This document shows, piece by piece, positions 49,119-57,544 of a stretch of DNA of 64,000 nt. Below the pieces are notes generated by a model. It did no database searches and was not told where the DNA came from. It worked only from the letters and a program-made list of their open reading frames with translations. The position numbers were made by a program, and so were the translations under genes. The DNA is from WQXF01 sp031552825 (GTDB lineage: Bacteria > Bacillota > Clostridia > Christensenellales > Aristaeellaceae), in contig JAVBMD010000018.1 of the NCBI GenBank assembly GCA_031552825.1, positions 20,099-84,098 of the forward strand, written 5' to 3'. How positions within the stretch are numbered: position 1 is the first letter of the stretch; each line of letters opens with the position of its first letter.

Positions 49119-49634
49119 ATGGGTTTTTGGCGATCCGATGCTGACAGCTGCTGCCCTTGGCGGTGCCCGGATCCCTGCGCTCAGGCCGACCCGCCTTGCT
49201 GCACCGCTCGCTGCAATACCATCGGCGAGGATTACGGCCCCGGCCCCTTTGCGGTGGATCTTGAAAAAGCTACCTTGAAAAACCCCTATTTCCGTAGGGC
49301 GATTTGGACGGGACCGCACCTGCAGCTCACCCTGATGTGCATCGCTCCGGGCGGAGAAGTCGGCCTGGAAATGCACGATAACTTGGATCAATTCCTCCGC
49401 ATCGAGGAGGGTGAAGGCCGGGTTATGATGGGCAGCTCACAAAACAATCTGTCCTATCAAAAGAACGTTTCGGCGGGCTTCGCAATTTTTGTCCCGGCTG
49501 GAACGTGGCATAACCTAGTCAATACCAGCTGCGAGCCGATCAAGCTATATTCCATCTACGCGCCGGTTCAGCATCCCCCCGGCACCATTCATTGCACCAA
49601 GGCGGACTCAGACGCAGCACACGATAACGGATAA
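49119..49634 (+). CDS. Cupin-domain protein with Cys-rich N-terminus
   Basis: 171 residues from an ATG after AAAGGAGCA; an in-frame upstream reading crosses the hairpin at 49019. The first 35 residues are unusually rich in cysteine (DSCCPWRCPDPC, PPCCTARC), possibly metal-binding. The cupin barrel follows: APGGEVGLEMHDNLDQF, RIEEGEG and FVPAGTWHNLVN, giving the His/Glu metal site. Similar clostridial cupins are thought to be small metalloenzymes or sugar-binding proteins. Monocistronic, with a terminator-like hairpin after it. Confidence 0.88.
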   Translation: MGFWRSDADSCCPWRCPDPCAQADPPCCTARCNTIGEDYGPGPFAVDLEKATLKNPYFRRAIWTGPHLQLTLMCIAPGGEVGLEMHDNLDQFLRIEEGEGRVMMGSSQNNLSYQKNVSAGFAIFVPAGTWHNLVNTSCEPIKLYSIYAPVQHPPGTIHCTKADSDAAHDNG

Positions 49635-49638
49635 CACA

Positions 49639-49681
49639 AAAGCCGCCACGCTGGCACTGCTCAGCGTGGCGACTTGCTTTG
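49639..49681 (+). terminator. Probable terminator after cupin gene
   Basis: Strong stem CGCCACGCTG/CAGCGTGGCG (49644-49653 with 49662-49671), with outer AAAGC/GCTTT pairing; the T-tract is weak. Confidence 0.6.
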
Positions 49682-49697
49682 TATAACCCAAATTTTC

Positions 49698-50863
49698 TTA
49701 CTCGTACCGCAGCGCGTCGATCGGCTTAAGCTTGCTGGCCTTGTTGGCCGGGTAGATGCCGAAGGCGATGCCGATCACCGTGGAGAAGATTAGCGCCAAT
49801 TGCAGGCTGCCCAGCGACACCGTCAGTCCCGGCATGTTGATCGGCCCCTTTAACACGGCCAGTATCAAATAAGAGAAGCCAACGCCCAGCAGACCGCCCG
49901 CCAGCGAAAGCACCACCGCTTCGATCAAGAACTGCAGCAGGATGGCGCTGCGCTGCGCGCCGATGGCCTTGCGGATGCCGATCTCGCGCGTGCGCTCGGT
50001 TACGGAAACCAGCATGATGTTCATGATGCCGATGCCGCCTACCAGCAGTGCGATGCCCGCGATGCCGCCGAGCATCAGCGTCAGCGTGGCGGTGGTGGTG
50101 TTGAAGATGTCCAGAATGCTGGATTGGTTGATAAGCGAGTAATCCTCGTCGTCGGTGGTGCGCGCCTTCATGAAGCGATGCAGCGCCTGCTCCGCCTCGT
50201 CGATGATCTCCTCCGATTCGGTGGAGACGAAGAAGGCGGTGATGTCCTTTTGCTTGAGCACGCGCTGCGCCAGCGAGAAGGGGATGATGACGCGCGCGTC
50301 CTCCGAGCCCATCATGCTAGTGCCTTGCTCCTCCAATATGCCGACGATGGTCAGCTCGTGTCCGGCTAGCGATAGCGTGTTGCCCAGCACATTGCGCGTG
50401 CCGAACAGCTCGTCCGCCACCTCCACGCCGATCACCGCCATGGGCAGGCGCTGTTCCTCGTCCGCGACGCCCAGCTCGCGGCCATGCTCTACCCGCATCT
50501 TGCGGATCGCAAAGAATTCCGGCTCCGCGCCCTCGACGCTGACCTTAAAGGTCTCGGTACCGGCCTTGGCGGTCATGTTGCCGCTGGCGAGGGGGCTGAC
50601 GGCGGTGATGCCGTCCTTGCCGACCAAGCCGTGCAGCGTGTCCACATCGATGCCGGTGTAGCGCGTCGTGCCGACGGTGACCATCAGCATGTTGGTACCC
50701 ATGTCCTGAATCTGGCCGGAGACCTGATCCAGCGCGCCCTGCCCCAGCGAGGTCAGCACCACCACCGCCACCACGCCGATGATGACGCCCAGCACCGTCA
50801 GGAAGGAGCGCATCTTGTTGGCATTGATGGCGGCGAAAGCCATCTTAATCGATTGCAGGATGT

Positions 50864-50867
<4 letters not shown>
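49698..50867 (-). CDS. MacB/FtsX-type ABC transporter permease
   Basis: 389 residues from a GTG that overlaps the ATPase stop by four bases (GTGA). One N-terminal membrane segment after MNILQSIKMAFAAINANKMR, an extracellular MacB-PCD domain (NMLMVTVGTTRYTG...), then three C-terminal segments with GGIGIMNIMLVSVTERTREIGIRKAIG, the coupling-helix motif of this family. With the ATPase and adaptor it forms a Gram-positive MacAB-like exporter for peptides or drugs. Confidence 0.94.
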
Positions 50868-51603
<736 letters not shown>

Positions 51604-51604
<1 letters not shown>

Positions 51605-53211
51605 TACATGCCGCCCCCCTGCCCGCCGTTGCTGCGCATCATCGCGCTAAAGGGGTTGTTGCCGGTGCGCGGCAGCACCACCTGCTCACCCTCCTGCAAG
51701 CCGGAAACCACCTGCGCATATTCGCCGGAAACCAGGCCGACTTCCACGCGGCGCATCAGGTGCGGCGCGATGGCCTCGATGGCGCTCACGTCGTAGGTCT
51801 TGCCCCCCATGCTGGCCATCATGCCGAAGCCGGACGTTCTGCGGCTGGCGTTGTAGTTGACCAGATCGGCGTCGCTAGGCGCGATGAGCACATACTTTTC
51901 CTCGCCGACGCTCTGCAGCGCGGCGGTGGGGATCAGCAGCGTTCCCTCGGCCGTGGCCACCGTGATATCGCCGGAGACCGACATGTACGGCAGCATGTTA
52001 TCCTGCGCGGCAAGGTAGAGCAGCACGTCATAGTTGGTGATATCGTTGGCGCGGGTTCCTACCGGCAGCACGCGCTCCACGGTGGTCTCGTATACCTTGC
52101 CGGGGATGGCGTCGACCTTGATCTTCGCGGGCTGCGCGGGCAGCACGGCGGCCACGTCCAGCTCATCCACCGACAGGCGCACCTTGGCGCGGTCGGTCTG
52201 GATCACGGTGGCGATCTGCTGGCCGTCCTGCACCGCCGCGCCCTCGCGCAGCGTGAAGTTGGCCACGATGCCGTCGATCGGCGCGCGAATCTCCAGCCGC
52301 GAAATCTTCTCGCGGGTATCGTCCACCTTGCGCTGGAGCTGGTCGCGCTCGATCAGCTTCTTCTCCGCGTCGGCGGAGAGGGTGTCGTCGTCCAGCGTGA
52401 AGAGCCGATCCTGCGTGTTGACCTTGTCGTTTTCCTTCACGTCGACGTTCTTGATCTTGCCCGATACGCCGGTCACCACCACCGGCTTGTTGATGGCCAG
52501 CGTGCCGGTGCCCAGTTCGACGCCCTCGGCGCTGGATACCGTGGCCAGCGCGCCGGGGTCGTATATATCGTTGGGGATCAGCACCGTCAGCTCCTGCGCA
52601 TCGGCGGCCAGCAGCGAGCCGGTCTCCACGTTGTCGCCGATGCGCACCTTGAGCGACTGCGCGTCCTCCGGCGCGACGTAGCCCTCCGGGGCGGGGACGC
52701 TCACGCGCATCCGCCCGTCGCTGGAGATCACCGCCAGCGCGCCGTACTGCTTCTGCACGGTGGTCATCTCATCGTCCTTCTTGGCGTTGAGCAGCTTCAC
52801 GCGGCCGCCGATCGGCGCGCGGATCGAGGACACGGTGCGCCCCAGCCGCGTGGAGGAGAGCTCCAACTCGCGCACGTACAGGTCGTCGGACAGCGTACGC
52901 AGATCCTCATCCAGCGTGTCGCTCTCCAGCACGGCGATCAGTTCACCGGCCTCCACGGCGTCGCCGTCCTCCTTATGGACGACTTGCACGCGGCCATTGA
53001 CGCGCGCGTACACATCCTGCGTCACGTCGACCTCCAGCGTGCCGGTGCCGTGCACCGTCACCGCCAGATCGCCGCGCGTTACCTGCGCGGTATCCAGCCC
53101 CAGCGAAGCCACCGTCACCGGCTGCGGCTTCGCCAAGAACAGGAAAAACGCCGCTGCTGCCAGCACGGCGACGATACCCACGATCAGTACAACCTTAACC
53201 CACTTTTTCAT
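51604..53211 (-). CDS. Membrane-fusion adaptor protein (MacA/HlyD-like)
   Basis: 535 residues from an ATG at 53211 after AGGAGGATA; a longer reading to 53364 is rejected. One N-terminal membrane anchor (about 5-25), then lipoyl/barrel-sandwich halves (VYARVNGRVQVVHKEDGDAVEAG shown in part), a coiled hairpin (DAEKKLIERDQLQRKVDDTREKI in part) with RLEIRAPIDGIVANF, and beta-barrel domains. It has two hairpin/lipoyl units, making it longer than typical MacA. It should link the permease to the wall or extracellular space. First gene of the exporter operon. Confidence 0.92.
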
Positions 53212-53372
53212 CCGAATATCCTCCTGCGTGATGCGTCCTCGCATCCATTGATTAGGCAATTCATGATTAGGCAACTCAGTATAACACCGTACCGCGCGGT
53301 ATGGGAAGAAATTTTCCCCAAAAGCCACGCTATTGCCATATTCCCCGCATCGTTCTGCCATCATTCGCCATT

Positions 53373-53401
53373 AAAAAAGCTATCGCATTTTTCGCGATAG
53401 C
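53373..53401 (-). terminator. Terminator hairpin on the minus strand, left copy
   Basis: Minus strand GCTATCGC-GAAAAAT-GCGATAGC followed by TTTTTT. The same hairpin, without the T-run, is repeated at 53543-53567 on the other side of the repeat at 53402. Confidence 0.8.
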
Positions 53402-53567
53402 CCAGCCCGTCGAAAAACGCCCATCTGCGGGTTCAGCCCAGCGCGCGCCTTGTCGGCGTACCAGTGTACGCCTCCTGCGGACACGCTTGTGCTTCGCCCA
53501 CATCTGGACATTTCTCGACGGTCTGACTTTGTTGATAGCCTGAGCTATCGCATTTTTCGCGATAGCC
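53378..53567. repeat. Pair of 25-bp direct repeats (hairpins) flanking a dispersed element
   Basis: The 25-base sequence beginning AGCTATCGC and ending GCGATAGCC occurs at 53378-53402 and again, identical, at 53543-53567, bracketing the 140-base dispersed repeat. Each copy is itself a perfect 8-base-pair hairpin. The arrangement looks like a duplicated target site. Confidence 0.9.
53402..53541 (-). repeat. Dispersed structured repeat 2, copy A
   Basis: About 140 bases nearly identical (inverted) to 63860-64000. It has an outer CCGTCGA/TCGACGG stem and a perfect central hairpin GGCGTAC-CAGT-GTACGCC (53455-53472). Reading frames through it on both strands are fortuitous. It fills the gap between the divergent adaptor and TfoX-C genes. 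Confidence 0.9.
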
Positions 53568-53708
53568 TTCTGCCCAATCTCTGCACAATTACTCAATCCC
53601 CGCCGACACCCGGGCGCGCCGGAACCCCGCGCTCCGCATAGAATGCCTCCGGCAACCGGCGCCCCACCGCTCTGCGATGAAACCCCTCGCGCTGGCGCCA
53701 ATACCACA

Positions 53709-53736
53709 TTGTTTTTTCGGCTGTCTATGGTATACT
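53709..53736 (+). promoter_or_regulatory. Probable promoter of TfoX-C gene
   Basis: TTGTTT (53709-53714), 16-base spacer, TATACT (53731-53736), 37 bases before the ATG. Confidence 0.6.
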
Positions 53737-53772
53737 GTGTGCACCAATCTGCAGGAAGCGAGGCGACCGATC

Positions 53773-54027
53773 ATGGGCGAGCTTTCCGGTCTCATCAACA
53801 TCGGCGAGGAATTGGAGCGGCAGCTTCACCTCATCGACATCCACACGCGGGAGGATCTGGCGCGTTACGGCAGCACCGAAGCGTGGCTGCGCATCAAGGC
53901 CATCGATCCAAGCGCCTGCATCAACCGCCTGATGGGGTTAGAGGGCGCGCTGCAAGGCATCCGCTGGCACAACCTGCCGGAGGAGGAGAAAAAGCGCCTG
54001 AAAGCATTCTACAACGCCCATCCGTGA
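53773..54027 (+). CDS. Stand-alone TfoX C-terminal domain protein
   Basis: 84 residues from an ATG at 53773; an in-frame upstream reading overlaps the promoter. Matches the TfoX-C (helix-hairpin-helix-like) domain: SGLINIGEELERQLHLIDIHTREDL in part, YGSTEAWLRIKAIDPSACINRLMGLEGAL in part, and the usual C-terminal LPEEEKKRLKAFY. TfoX/Sxy regulates competence in gamma-proteobacteria, but single C-domain proteins are common in Bacillota and have no known function. Likely a small nucleic-acid-binding protein. Confidence 0.85.
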   Translation: MGELSGLINIGEELERQLHLIDIHTREDLARYGSTEAWLRIKAIDPSACINRLMGLEGALQGIRWHNLPEEEKKRLKAFYNAHP

Positions 54028-54091
54028 GCAGCGCATCTCCCAGCATAAATTTCCCATTTATTAAACAGTATTTAGTAAAATTGTATTTAAG

Positions 54092-54120
54092 TTGTAATTA
54101 TTATGCCCTCGTGCTATGAT
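54092..54120 (+). promoter_or_regulatory. Promoter of candidate small RNA
   Basis: TTGTAA (54092-54097), 17-base spacer, TATGAT (54115-54120), in an AT-rich stretch just after the TfoX-C gene. Confidence 0.65.
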
Positions 54121-54121
54121 A

Positions 54122-54258
54122 TGTCCATACCAAGGACAACCCCTTCACGATTCCCTTTTCTTCAAGTACGAGGTGCTCGAACCGCCCTCCTTCGGTTCCG
54201 CACAAATAATAACACAACCTCCCTGCCAGCCATGCGCTAGCAGGGAGTTGTGTTTTTT
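54122..54258 (+). ncRNA. Candidate small structured RNA, about 130 nt
   Basis: The interval runs from a well-formed promoter to a strong terminator and holds no credible reading frame. It contains TGTCC/GGACA (54122-54138), a pyrimidine-rich single-stranded stretch, GAACCG/CGGTTC (54179-54198) and the terminator stem. Exposed C/U-rich loops are typical of trans-acting small RNAs. Identity unknown. Confidence 0.6.
54212..54258 (+). terminator. Intrinsic terminator of candidate small RNA
   Basis: Long stem ACACAAC-TCCCTGC with GCAGGGA-GTTGTGT (54212-54226 with 54240-54253), one bulge, then TTTTTT. It lies just downstream of the convergent gene ending at 54270 and may serve it as well. Confidence 0.9.
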
Positions 54259-54269
54259 GCACGCGCGGT

Positions 54270-54806
54270 TTATTGCATTTGGCCTTGGTTTGCCGGGCGA
54301 AGCTTTTGCATCAGCTCGTCCAGCGCGGTCTCCGCGCTCTCGAGTTGCTTTTCCACCTCCGCCCACACCGCCTTTTGCTCGGCAGTGAGCGCATCGATTT
54401 TCTCCTGCGTCATCAGCTCGCGCCAACGCGCCCCGCGCCGGACAAGGTTGCCGCTTTCACGGCCCCGGTTGCCCTCCGGCGCTTGCTGAGGCGGGGGCTG
54501 CATGCCTTCCGGCGCGCCTTGCCCGCGCGCGCGCCGCAGCGTGCCTTGTCCTTGCGGCGGCTGCGCCGTCCACGCATCCAGCTCCGCTTGGGTCAGGATG
54601 CCCGCCTCCGCCAATCCCTGCATCGCGGTTTGCAGCGCCTGATTGTAGGTCTCCATCGCCGTTTGCATCTCCGCGCTCATTTGCGGCGGTTGCGCCATCC
54701 CGGGTTGTGCGTTGGCGGTTTCGCCCTGCGCGTATCCCGCCACGGCGCTGGCGATGAGCAGGGAACAGACCACCGCGCCCAAGCGCATTCTCTTGTTTTG
54801 CTTCAA
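54270..54806 (-). CDS. Secreted Gln/Pro-rich small protein
   Basis: 178 residues from a TTG (54806) eight bases after AGGAGG; no ATG fits. Signal peptide RLGAVVCSLLIASAVAGYAQG, cleaved near residue 27. The mature part alternates Gln/Pro/Gly-rich stretches (QPGMAQPPQMS, MQPPPQQAPEG) with two helical pieces (METYNQALQTAMQGLAEAG; LTAEQKAVWAEVEKQLESAE). I do not recognise a family; the layout recalls Spy/CpxP-like or small wall-associated proteins. Monocistronic. Confidence 0.75.
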   Translation of the reverse strand: MKQNKRMRLGAVVCSLLIASAVAGYAQGETANAQPGMAQPPQMSAEMQTAMETYNQALQTAMQGLAEAGILTQAELDAWTAQPPQGQGTLRRARGQGAPEGMQPPPQQAPEGNRGRESGNLVRRGARWRELMTQEKIDALTAEQKAVWAEVEKQLESAETALDELMQKLRPANQGQMQ

Positions 54807-54998
54807 ACTTATCTCCTCCTTATGTAAACCCCATCGGACGCTCGCCCGCTGATTGTGTACATTGTAGCCGCCAAATGCGGCGCTGAATTGACGCCTGCCG
54901 CACGGCATGGTGAACAAGTATGGCGCAAACCGTACATTTTTTTCCATAAAAAAGCCCCCGGCGCGCGGCGTCGGAGGTCTCCTATCGGCGAACTTTCC

Positions 54999-57413
54999 CT
55001 ATTTCGCGGGTGCGGGCTCCACTGGCTTGCCTTCGGTATCTAGGTAGCTTTCGCTGCGCAGCTTCCCCTCGGCATCGTATTCTTTGACCACCGCGCAATA
55101 CCCGCGCCTGGACATCACCGGCGCGGCGCTCAAGTCGCGATACTGCTCCAGCACGGGGCGGCGCTGCGCGTCGTACGCCCAATCGATCATTGCGTAGCCA
55201 TCGGCGGTCAGCGTCATCGCGCCTGCTGCGTCGAGGTACACCTCGCGCAGCACGTTGCCCGCCGCGTCATACACGCGGGAGCGGGAAGCGTAGCCCTCCG
55301 GCAGCAGATAAGGTTTGCGCTGCGCGTCGAAATACGTCTCTTGGAGCATCAGCTTCTGCTCATTGTAGCGCCAAGTCACCCGGGCGTATCCCTGCTCGCC
55401 CGGCACCAGATTGCCATCGCCATCGGCGTAGCTTTCCGATACGATGTTGCCCGTGGCGTCAAACTCGCGCAGCAGTTCCTTGCAACCTTGCTCGCCAGCG
55501 GTCGGCTTGCCGGTAACATCATAGAAAGCTTGGCGCACCGCATTGCCCGCCGCATCGTAGCCGGTCTTGATTGCCGCGTAACCCTTGGCGCTGGCGCGGG
55601 GCAGCTCCTGCGCATCGTAATAGCGCTGCTCGATCACGCGCCCCTGCGCGTCGTATCCATACCAAATCTTTTCGTACCCCTCGGCGCAAGCAACCCGCTC
55701 GCCGCGCGCGCCGAAGTAACTTTCTTCGGTCACATTGCCCGCGTCGTCGTAGAGGCGCGCCAACGCGGCATAGCCGCCAGGCAACGCCATCGGCGCGTCG
55801 TTCTGATCGAAGTAGCCTTCCCATACCACCTGCCGCGCCGCGTTGAACACACGGCGGCGCGCGGCATAGCCCTTGTCGGTGCGCAGCGGCTTACCCTCGG
55901 CATCTAAAAAGGCCTCGTAGCGCACGTTCCCGGCCTCGTCAAACTCCCGGCGAATCCCGGCGTTGCCCGCAGCGGCCAGCATCAGCTGATTATCGGTGCC
56001 ATAGTAGCGCTCCTCGACGGCTCGCCCCTGCGCATCATAGCGCATGACAATCGCCGCGCAACCACGGGTGGGGTGCAGCATCGGCGCGCCGCTCTCATCA
56101 AAGTAGCGCTCCATGGCGATATTCCCCGCCGAATCGTACTCACGAGCCAGCCCGGCGACGCCCTCCGCCGAGCGAACCGGCGCCTGCGCGGTATCGAAGT
56201 ACCGCTCGCTGCGCAGGCGCTTTTCCGCCGTATAGGTTCGGACGACCGAGGCATAGCCCAACGGGCAAGCCACCGGCTTCCCTTGCTCGTCAAAGTAGGA
56301 TTCGCGGCTGACATTGTCCTCCTCGTCATACTCGCGCTGCAGCGAAGCATATCCCTTCGTGAAGGAGAAGGGCTTCAGATCCAGCCCAAAGTAGGCCTCC
56401 GCGCGAACGCGCTCTTCCTCATCGTACTTGTACTGCACCTGCGCGCACTGCATATGCTTGGCGATCACCAGCTTGCCGTCGGTGCCATAGTAGGTTTCAG
56501 TGGCCTTGCCGCCGGAGCGGAAGTAGGTATACGCGACGCGATGATAGCCGTTCTTGCAAAGCGTCGGGTTGCCATCCACATCAAAGAAGCGCTCCTCCAC
56601 GCGGTTGTTGTTTCTGGTTTTATACTGGAGCGTCGCGTACCCATCGGCGCAGAGCGTAGGCTTCCTCTGCGCGTCCACATATTGCCGCCCGTTGAGCACG
56701 TTGCCGTTGTAGCGGTAGATGATGCCCGCGTATCCATCGGTGCTGACCACCGGATTGCCCGCCGGGTCGTAATAGATTTCCTCGGCGAGCCGCCCGGCCT
56801 TGAGATCCTTGTAGGTATACGCCACATAGGCGTACCCCTTTTCGCCGGGGATCAGCGCGCCTTGGGCATCCCGGTACTCGCTCTTGACGAGCCGCTTGTA
56901 GGGTGCATAGGTTTGGATCTTGGCTGCGTACCCCTTGCGGGAGACCACCGGCGCGCCCTGCGCATCAAAGTAGCGCTCGCTAATCAGCATGTTGTTCTGC
57001 CCGCGCTCGTACTCCACATAGGCGTAGCCGTCGACGTTGTTGACGAGCTTGCCGTCGGTGCCGAAATACGCTTCCTTGATGATGTGCTGCAGGCTGTCAT
57101 AGCCGATCCGCTTTTCAGCGTACCCGCCCGCCTGAAGCACCAGCTGCCCCTGCGTATCAAAATATTGATAGCTCTCCGGGTTTTTGCGGCCGTTTCGCTC
57201 GATGGTGTAGTAGGCAAAGCCTTGCTCGTTCATGCGCGGGTTGCCTTGGGCATCCACCCAAGTCTCGCGCGCCAAGCGCCCCTTATCATAGGTTTTCACG
57301 GTTTCCGGCATCTCCTCCGCCAGAACGCACCCGCCGAAAAGGGTTACTAGTAGGCAAACAACCAGCGTGACGCATGTGATGCGCCGCGCTGGGGCAAAAA
57401 GAGATGTGTGCAT
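54999..57413 (-). CDS. Secreted protein of 24 tandem ~32-residue repeats
   Basis: 804 residues from an ATG at 57413 after AAAGGAAA. Signal peptide ITCVTLVVCLLVTLFGGC, possibly a lipobox ending at Cys28. The rest is about 24 imperfect repeats of about 32 residues with the pattern (E)-x-YFDxxGxPVxxxxGYAxxxxxYDxxGNxxxE. Aromatic and glycine spacing suggests beta-hairpin stacking as in YD/RHS-like or MORN-like proteins, here without a toxin tip or other domain. It ends with EGKPVEPAPAK. A surface-exposed solenoid for adhesion or wall contact is likely but unproven. Its promoter is at 57475-57503. Confidence 0.85.
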   Translation of the reverse strand: MHTSLFAPARRITCVTLVVCLLVTLFGGCVLAEEMPETVKTYDKGRLARETWVDAQGNPRMNEQGFAYYTIERNGRKNPESYQYFDTQGQLVLQAGGYAEKRIGYDSLQHIIKEAYFGTDGKLVNNVDGYAYVEYERGQNNMLISERYFDAQGAPVVSRKGYAAKIQTYAPYKRLVKSEYRDAQGALIPGEKGYAYVAYTYKDLKAGRLAEEIYYDPAGNPVVSTDGYAGIIYRYNGNVLNGRQYVDAQRKPTLCADGYATLQYKTRNNNRVEERFFDVDGNPTLCKNGYHRVAYTYFRSGGKATETYYGTDGKLVIAKHMQCAQVQYKYDEEERVRAEAYFGLDLKPFSFTKGYASLQREYDEEDNVSRESYFDEQGKPVACPLGYASVVRTYTAEKRLRSERYFDTAQAPVRSAEGVAGLAREYDSAGNIAMERYFDESGAPMLHPTRGCAAIVMRYDAQGRAVEERYYGTDNQLMLAAAGNAGIRREFDEAGNVRYEAFLDAEGKPLRTDKGYAARRRVFNAARQVVWEGYFDQNDAPMALPGGYAALARLYDDAGNVTEESYFGARGERVACAEGYEKIWYGYDAQGRVIEQRYYDAQELPRASAKGYAAIKTGYDAAGNAVRQAFYDVTGKPTAGEQGCKELLREFDATGNIVSESYADGDGNLVPGEQGYARVTWRYNEQKLMLQETYFDAQRKPYLLPEGYASRSRVYDAAGNVLREVYLDAAGAMTLTADGYAMIDWAYDAQRRPVLEQYRDLSAAPVMSRRGYCAVVKEYDAEGKLRSESYLDTEGKPVEPAPAK

Positions 57414-57474
57414 GATGTTTCCTTTCCGGCGGCATCCAAGCGGGCTCACCGAGCAACAGTTTCACTAAATTTGT

Positions 57475-57503
57475 ATTATATAGCAGAATGTTCCTTGCTG
57501 CAA
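57475..57503 (-). promoter_or_regulatory. Promoter of the repeat-protein gene
   Basis: Minus strand TTGCAG (57498-57503), 17-base spacer, TATAAT (57475-57480). Confidence 0.75.
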
Positions 57504-57544
57504 ACACAAATTGCATCCATTTGATTGAACGCCGGAATTTCGTC

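Noticed and set aside
53330..53707. 125-residue minus-strand frame over repeat 2, and the similar frame at 63776-64000
   Set aside because: Identical peptides arise only because the non-coding repeat is duplicated; no ribosome site, and stems explain the sequence better.
55000..57300. DNA-level tandem repeat or RHS toxin
   Set aside because: Repeats are visible only in protein; DNA copies are diverged, and no RHS core or toxin tip is present.
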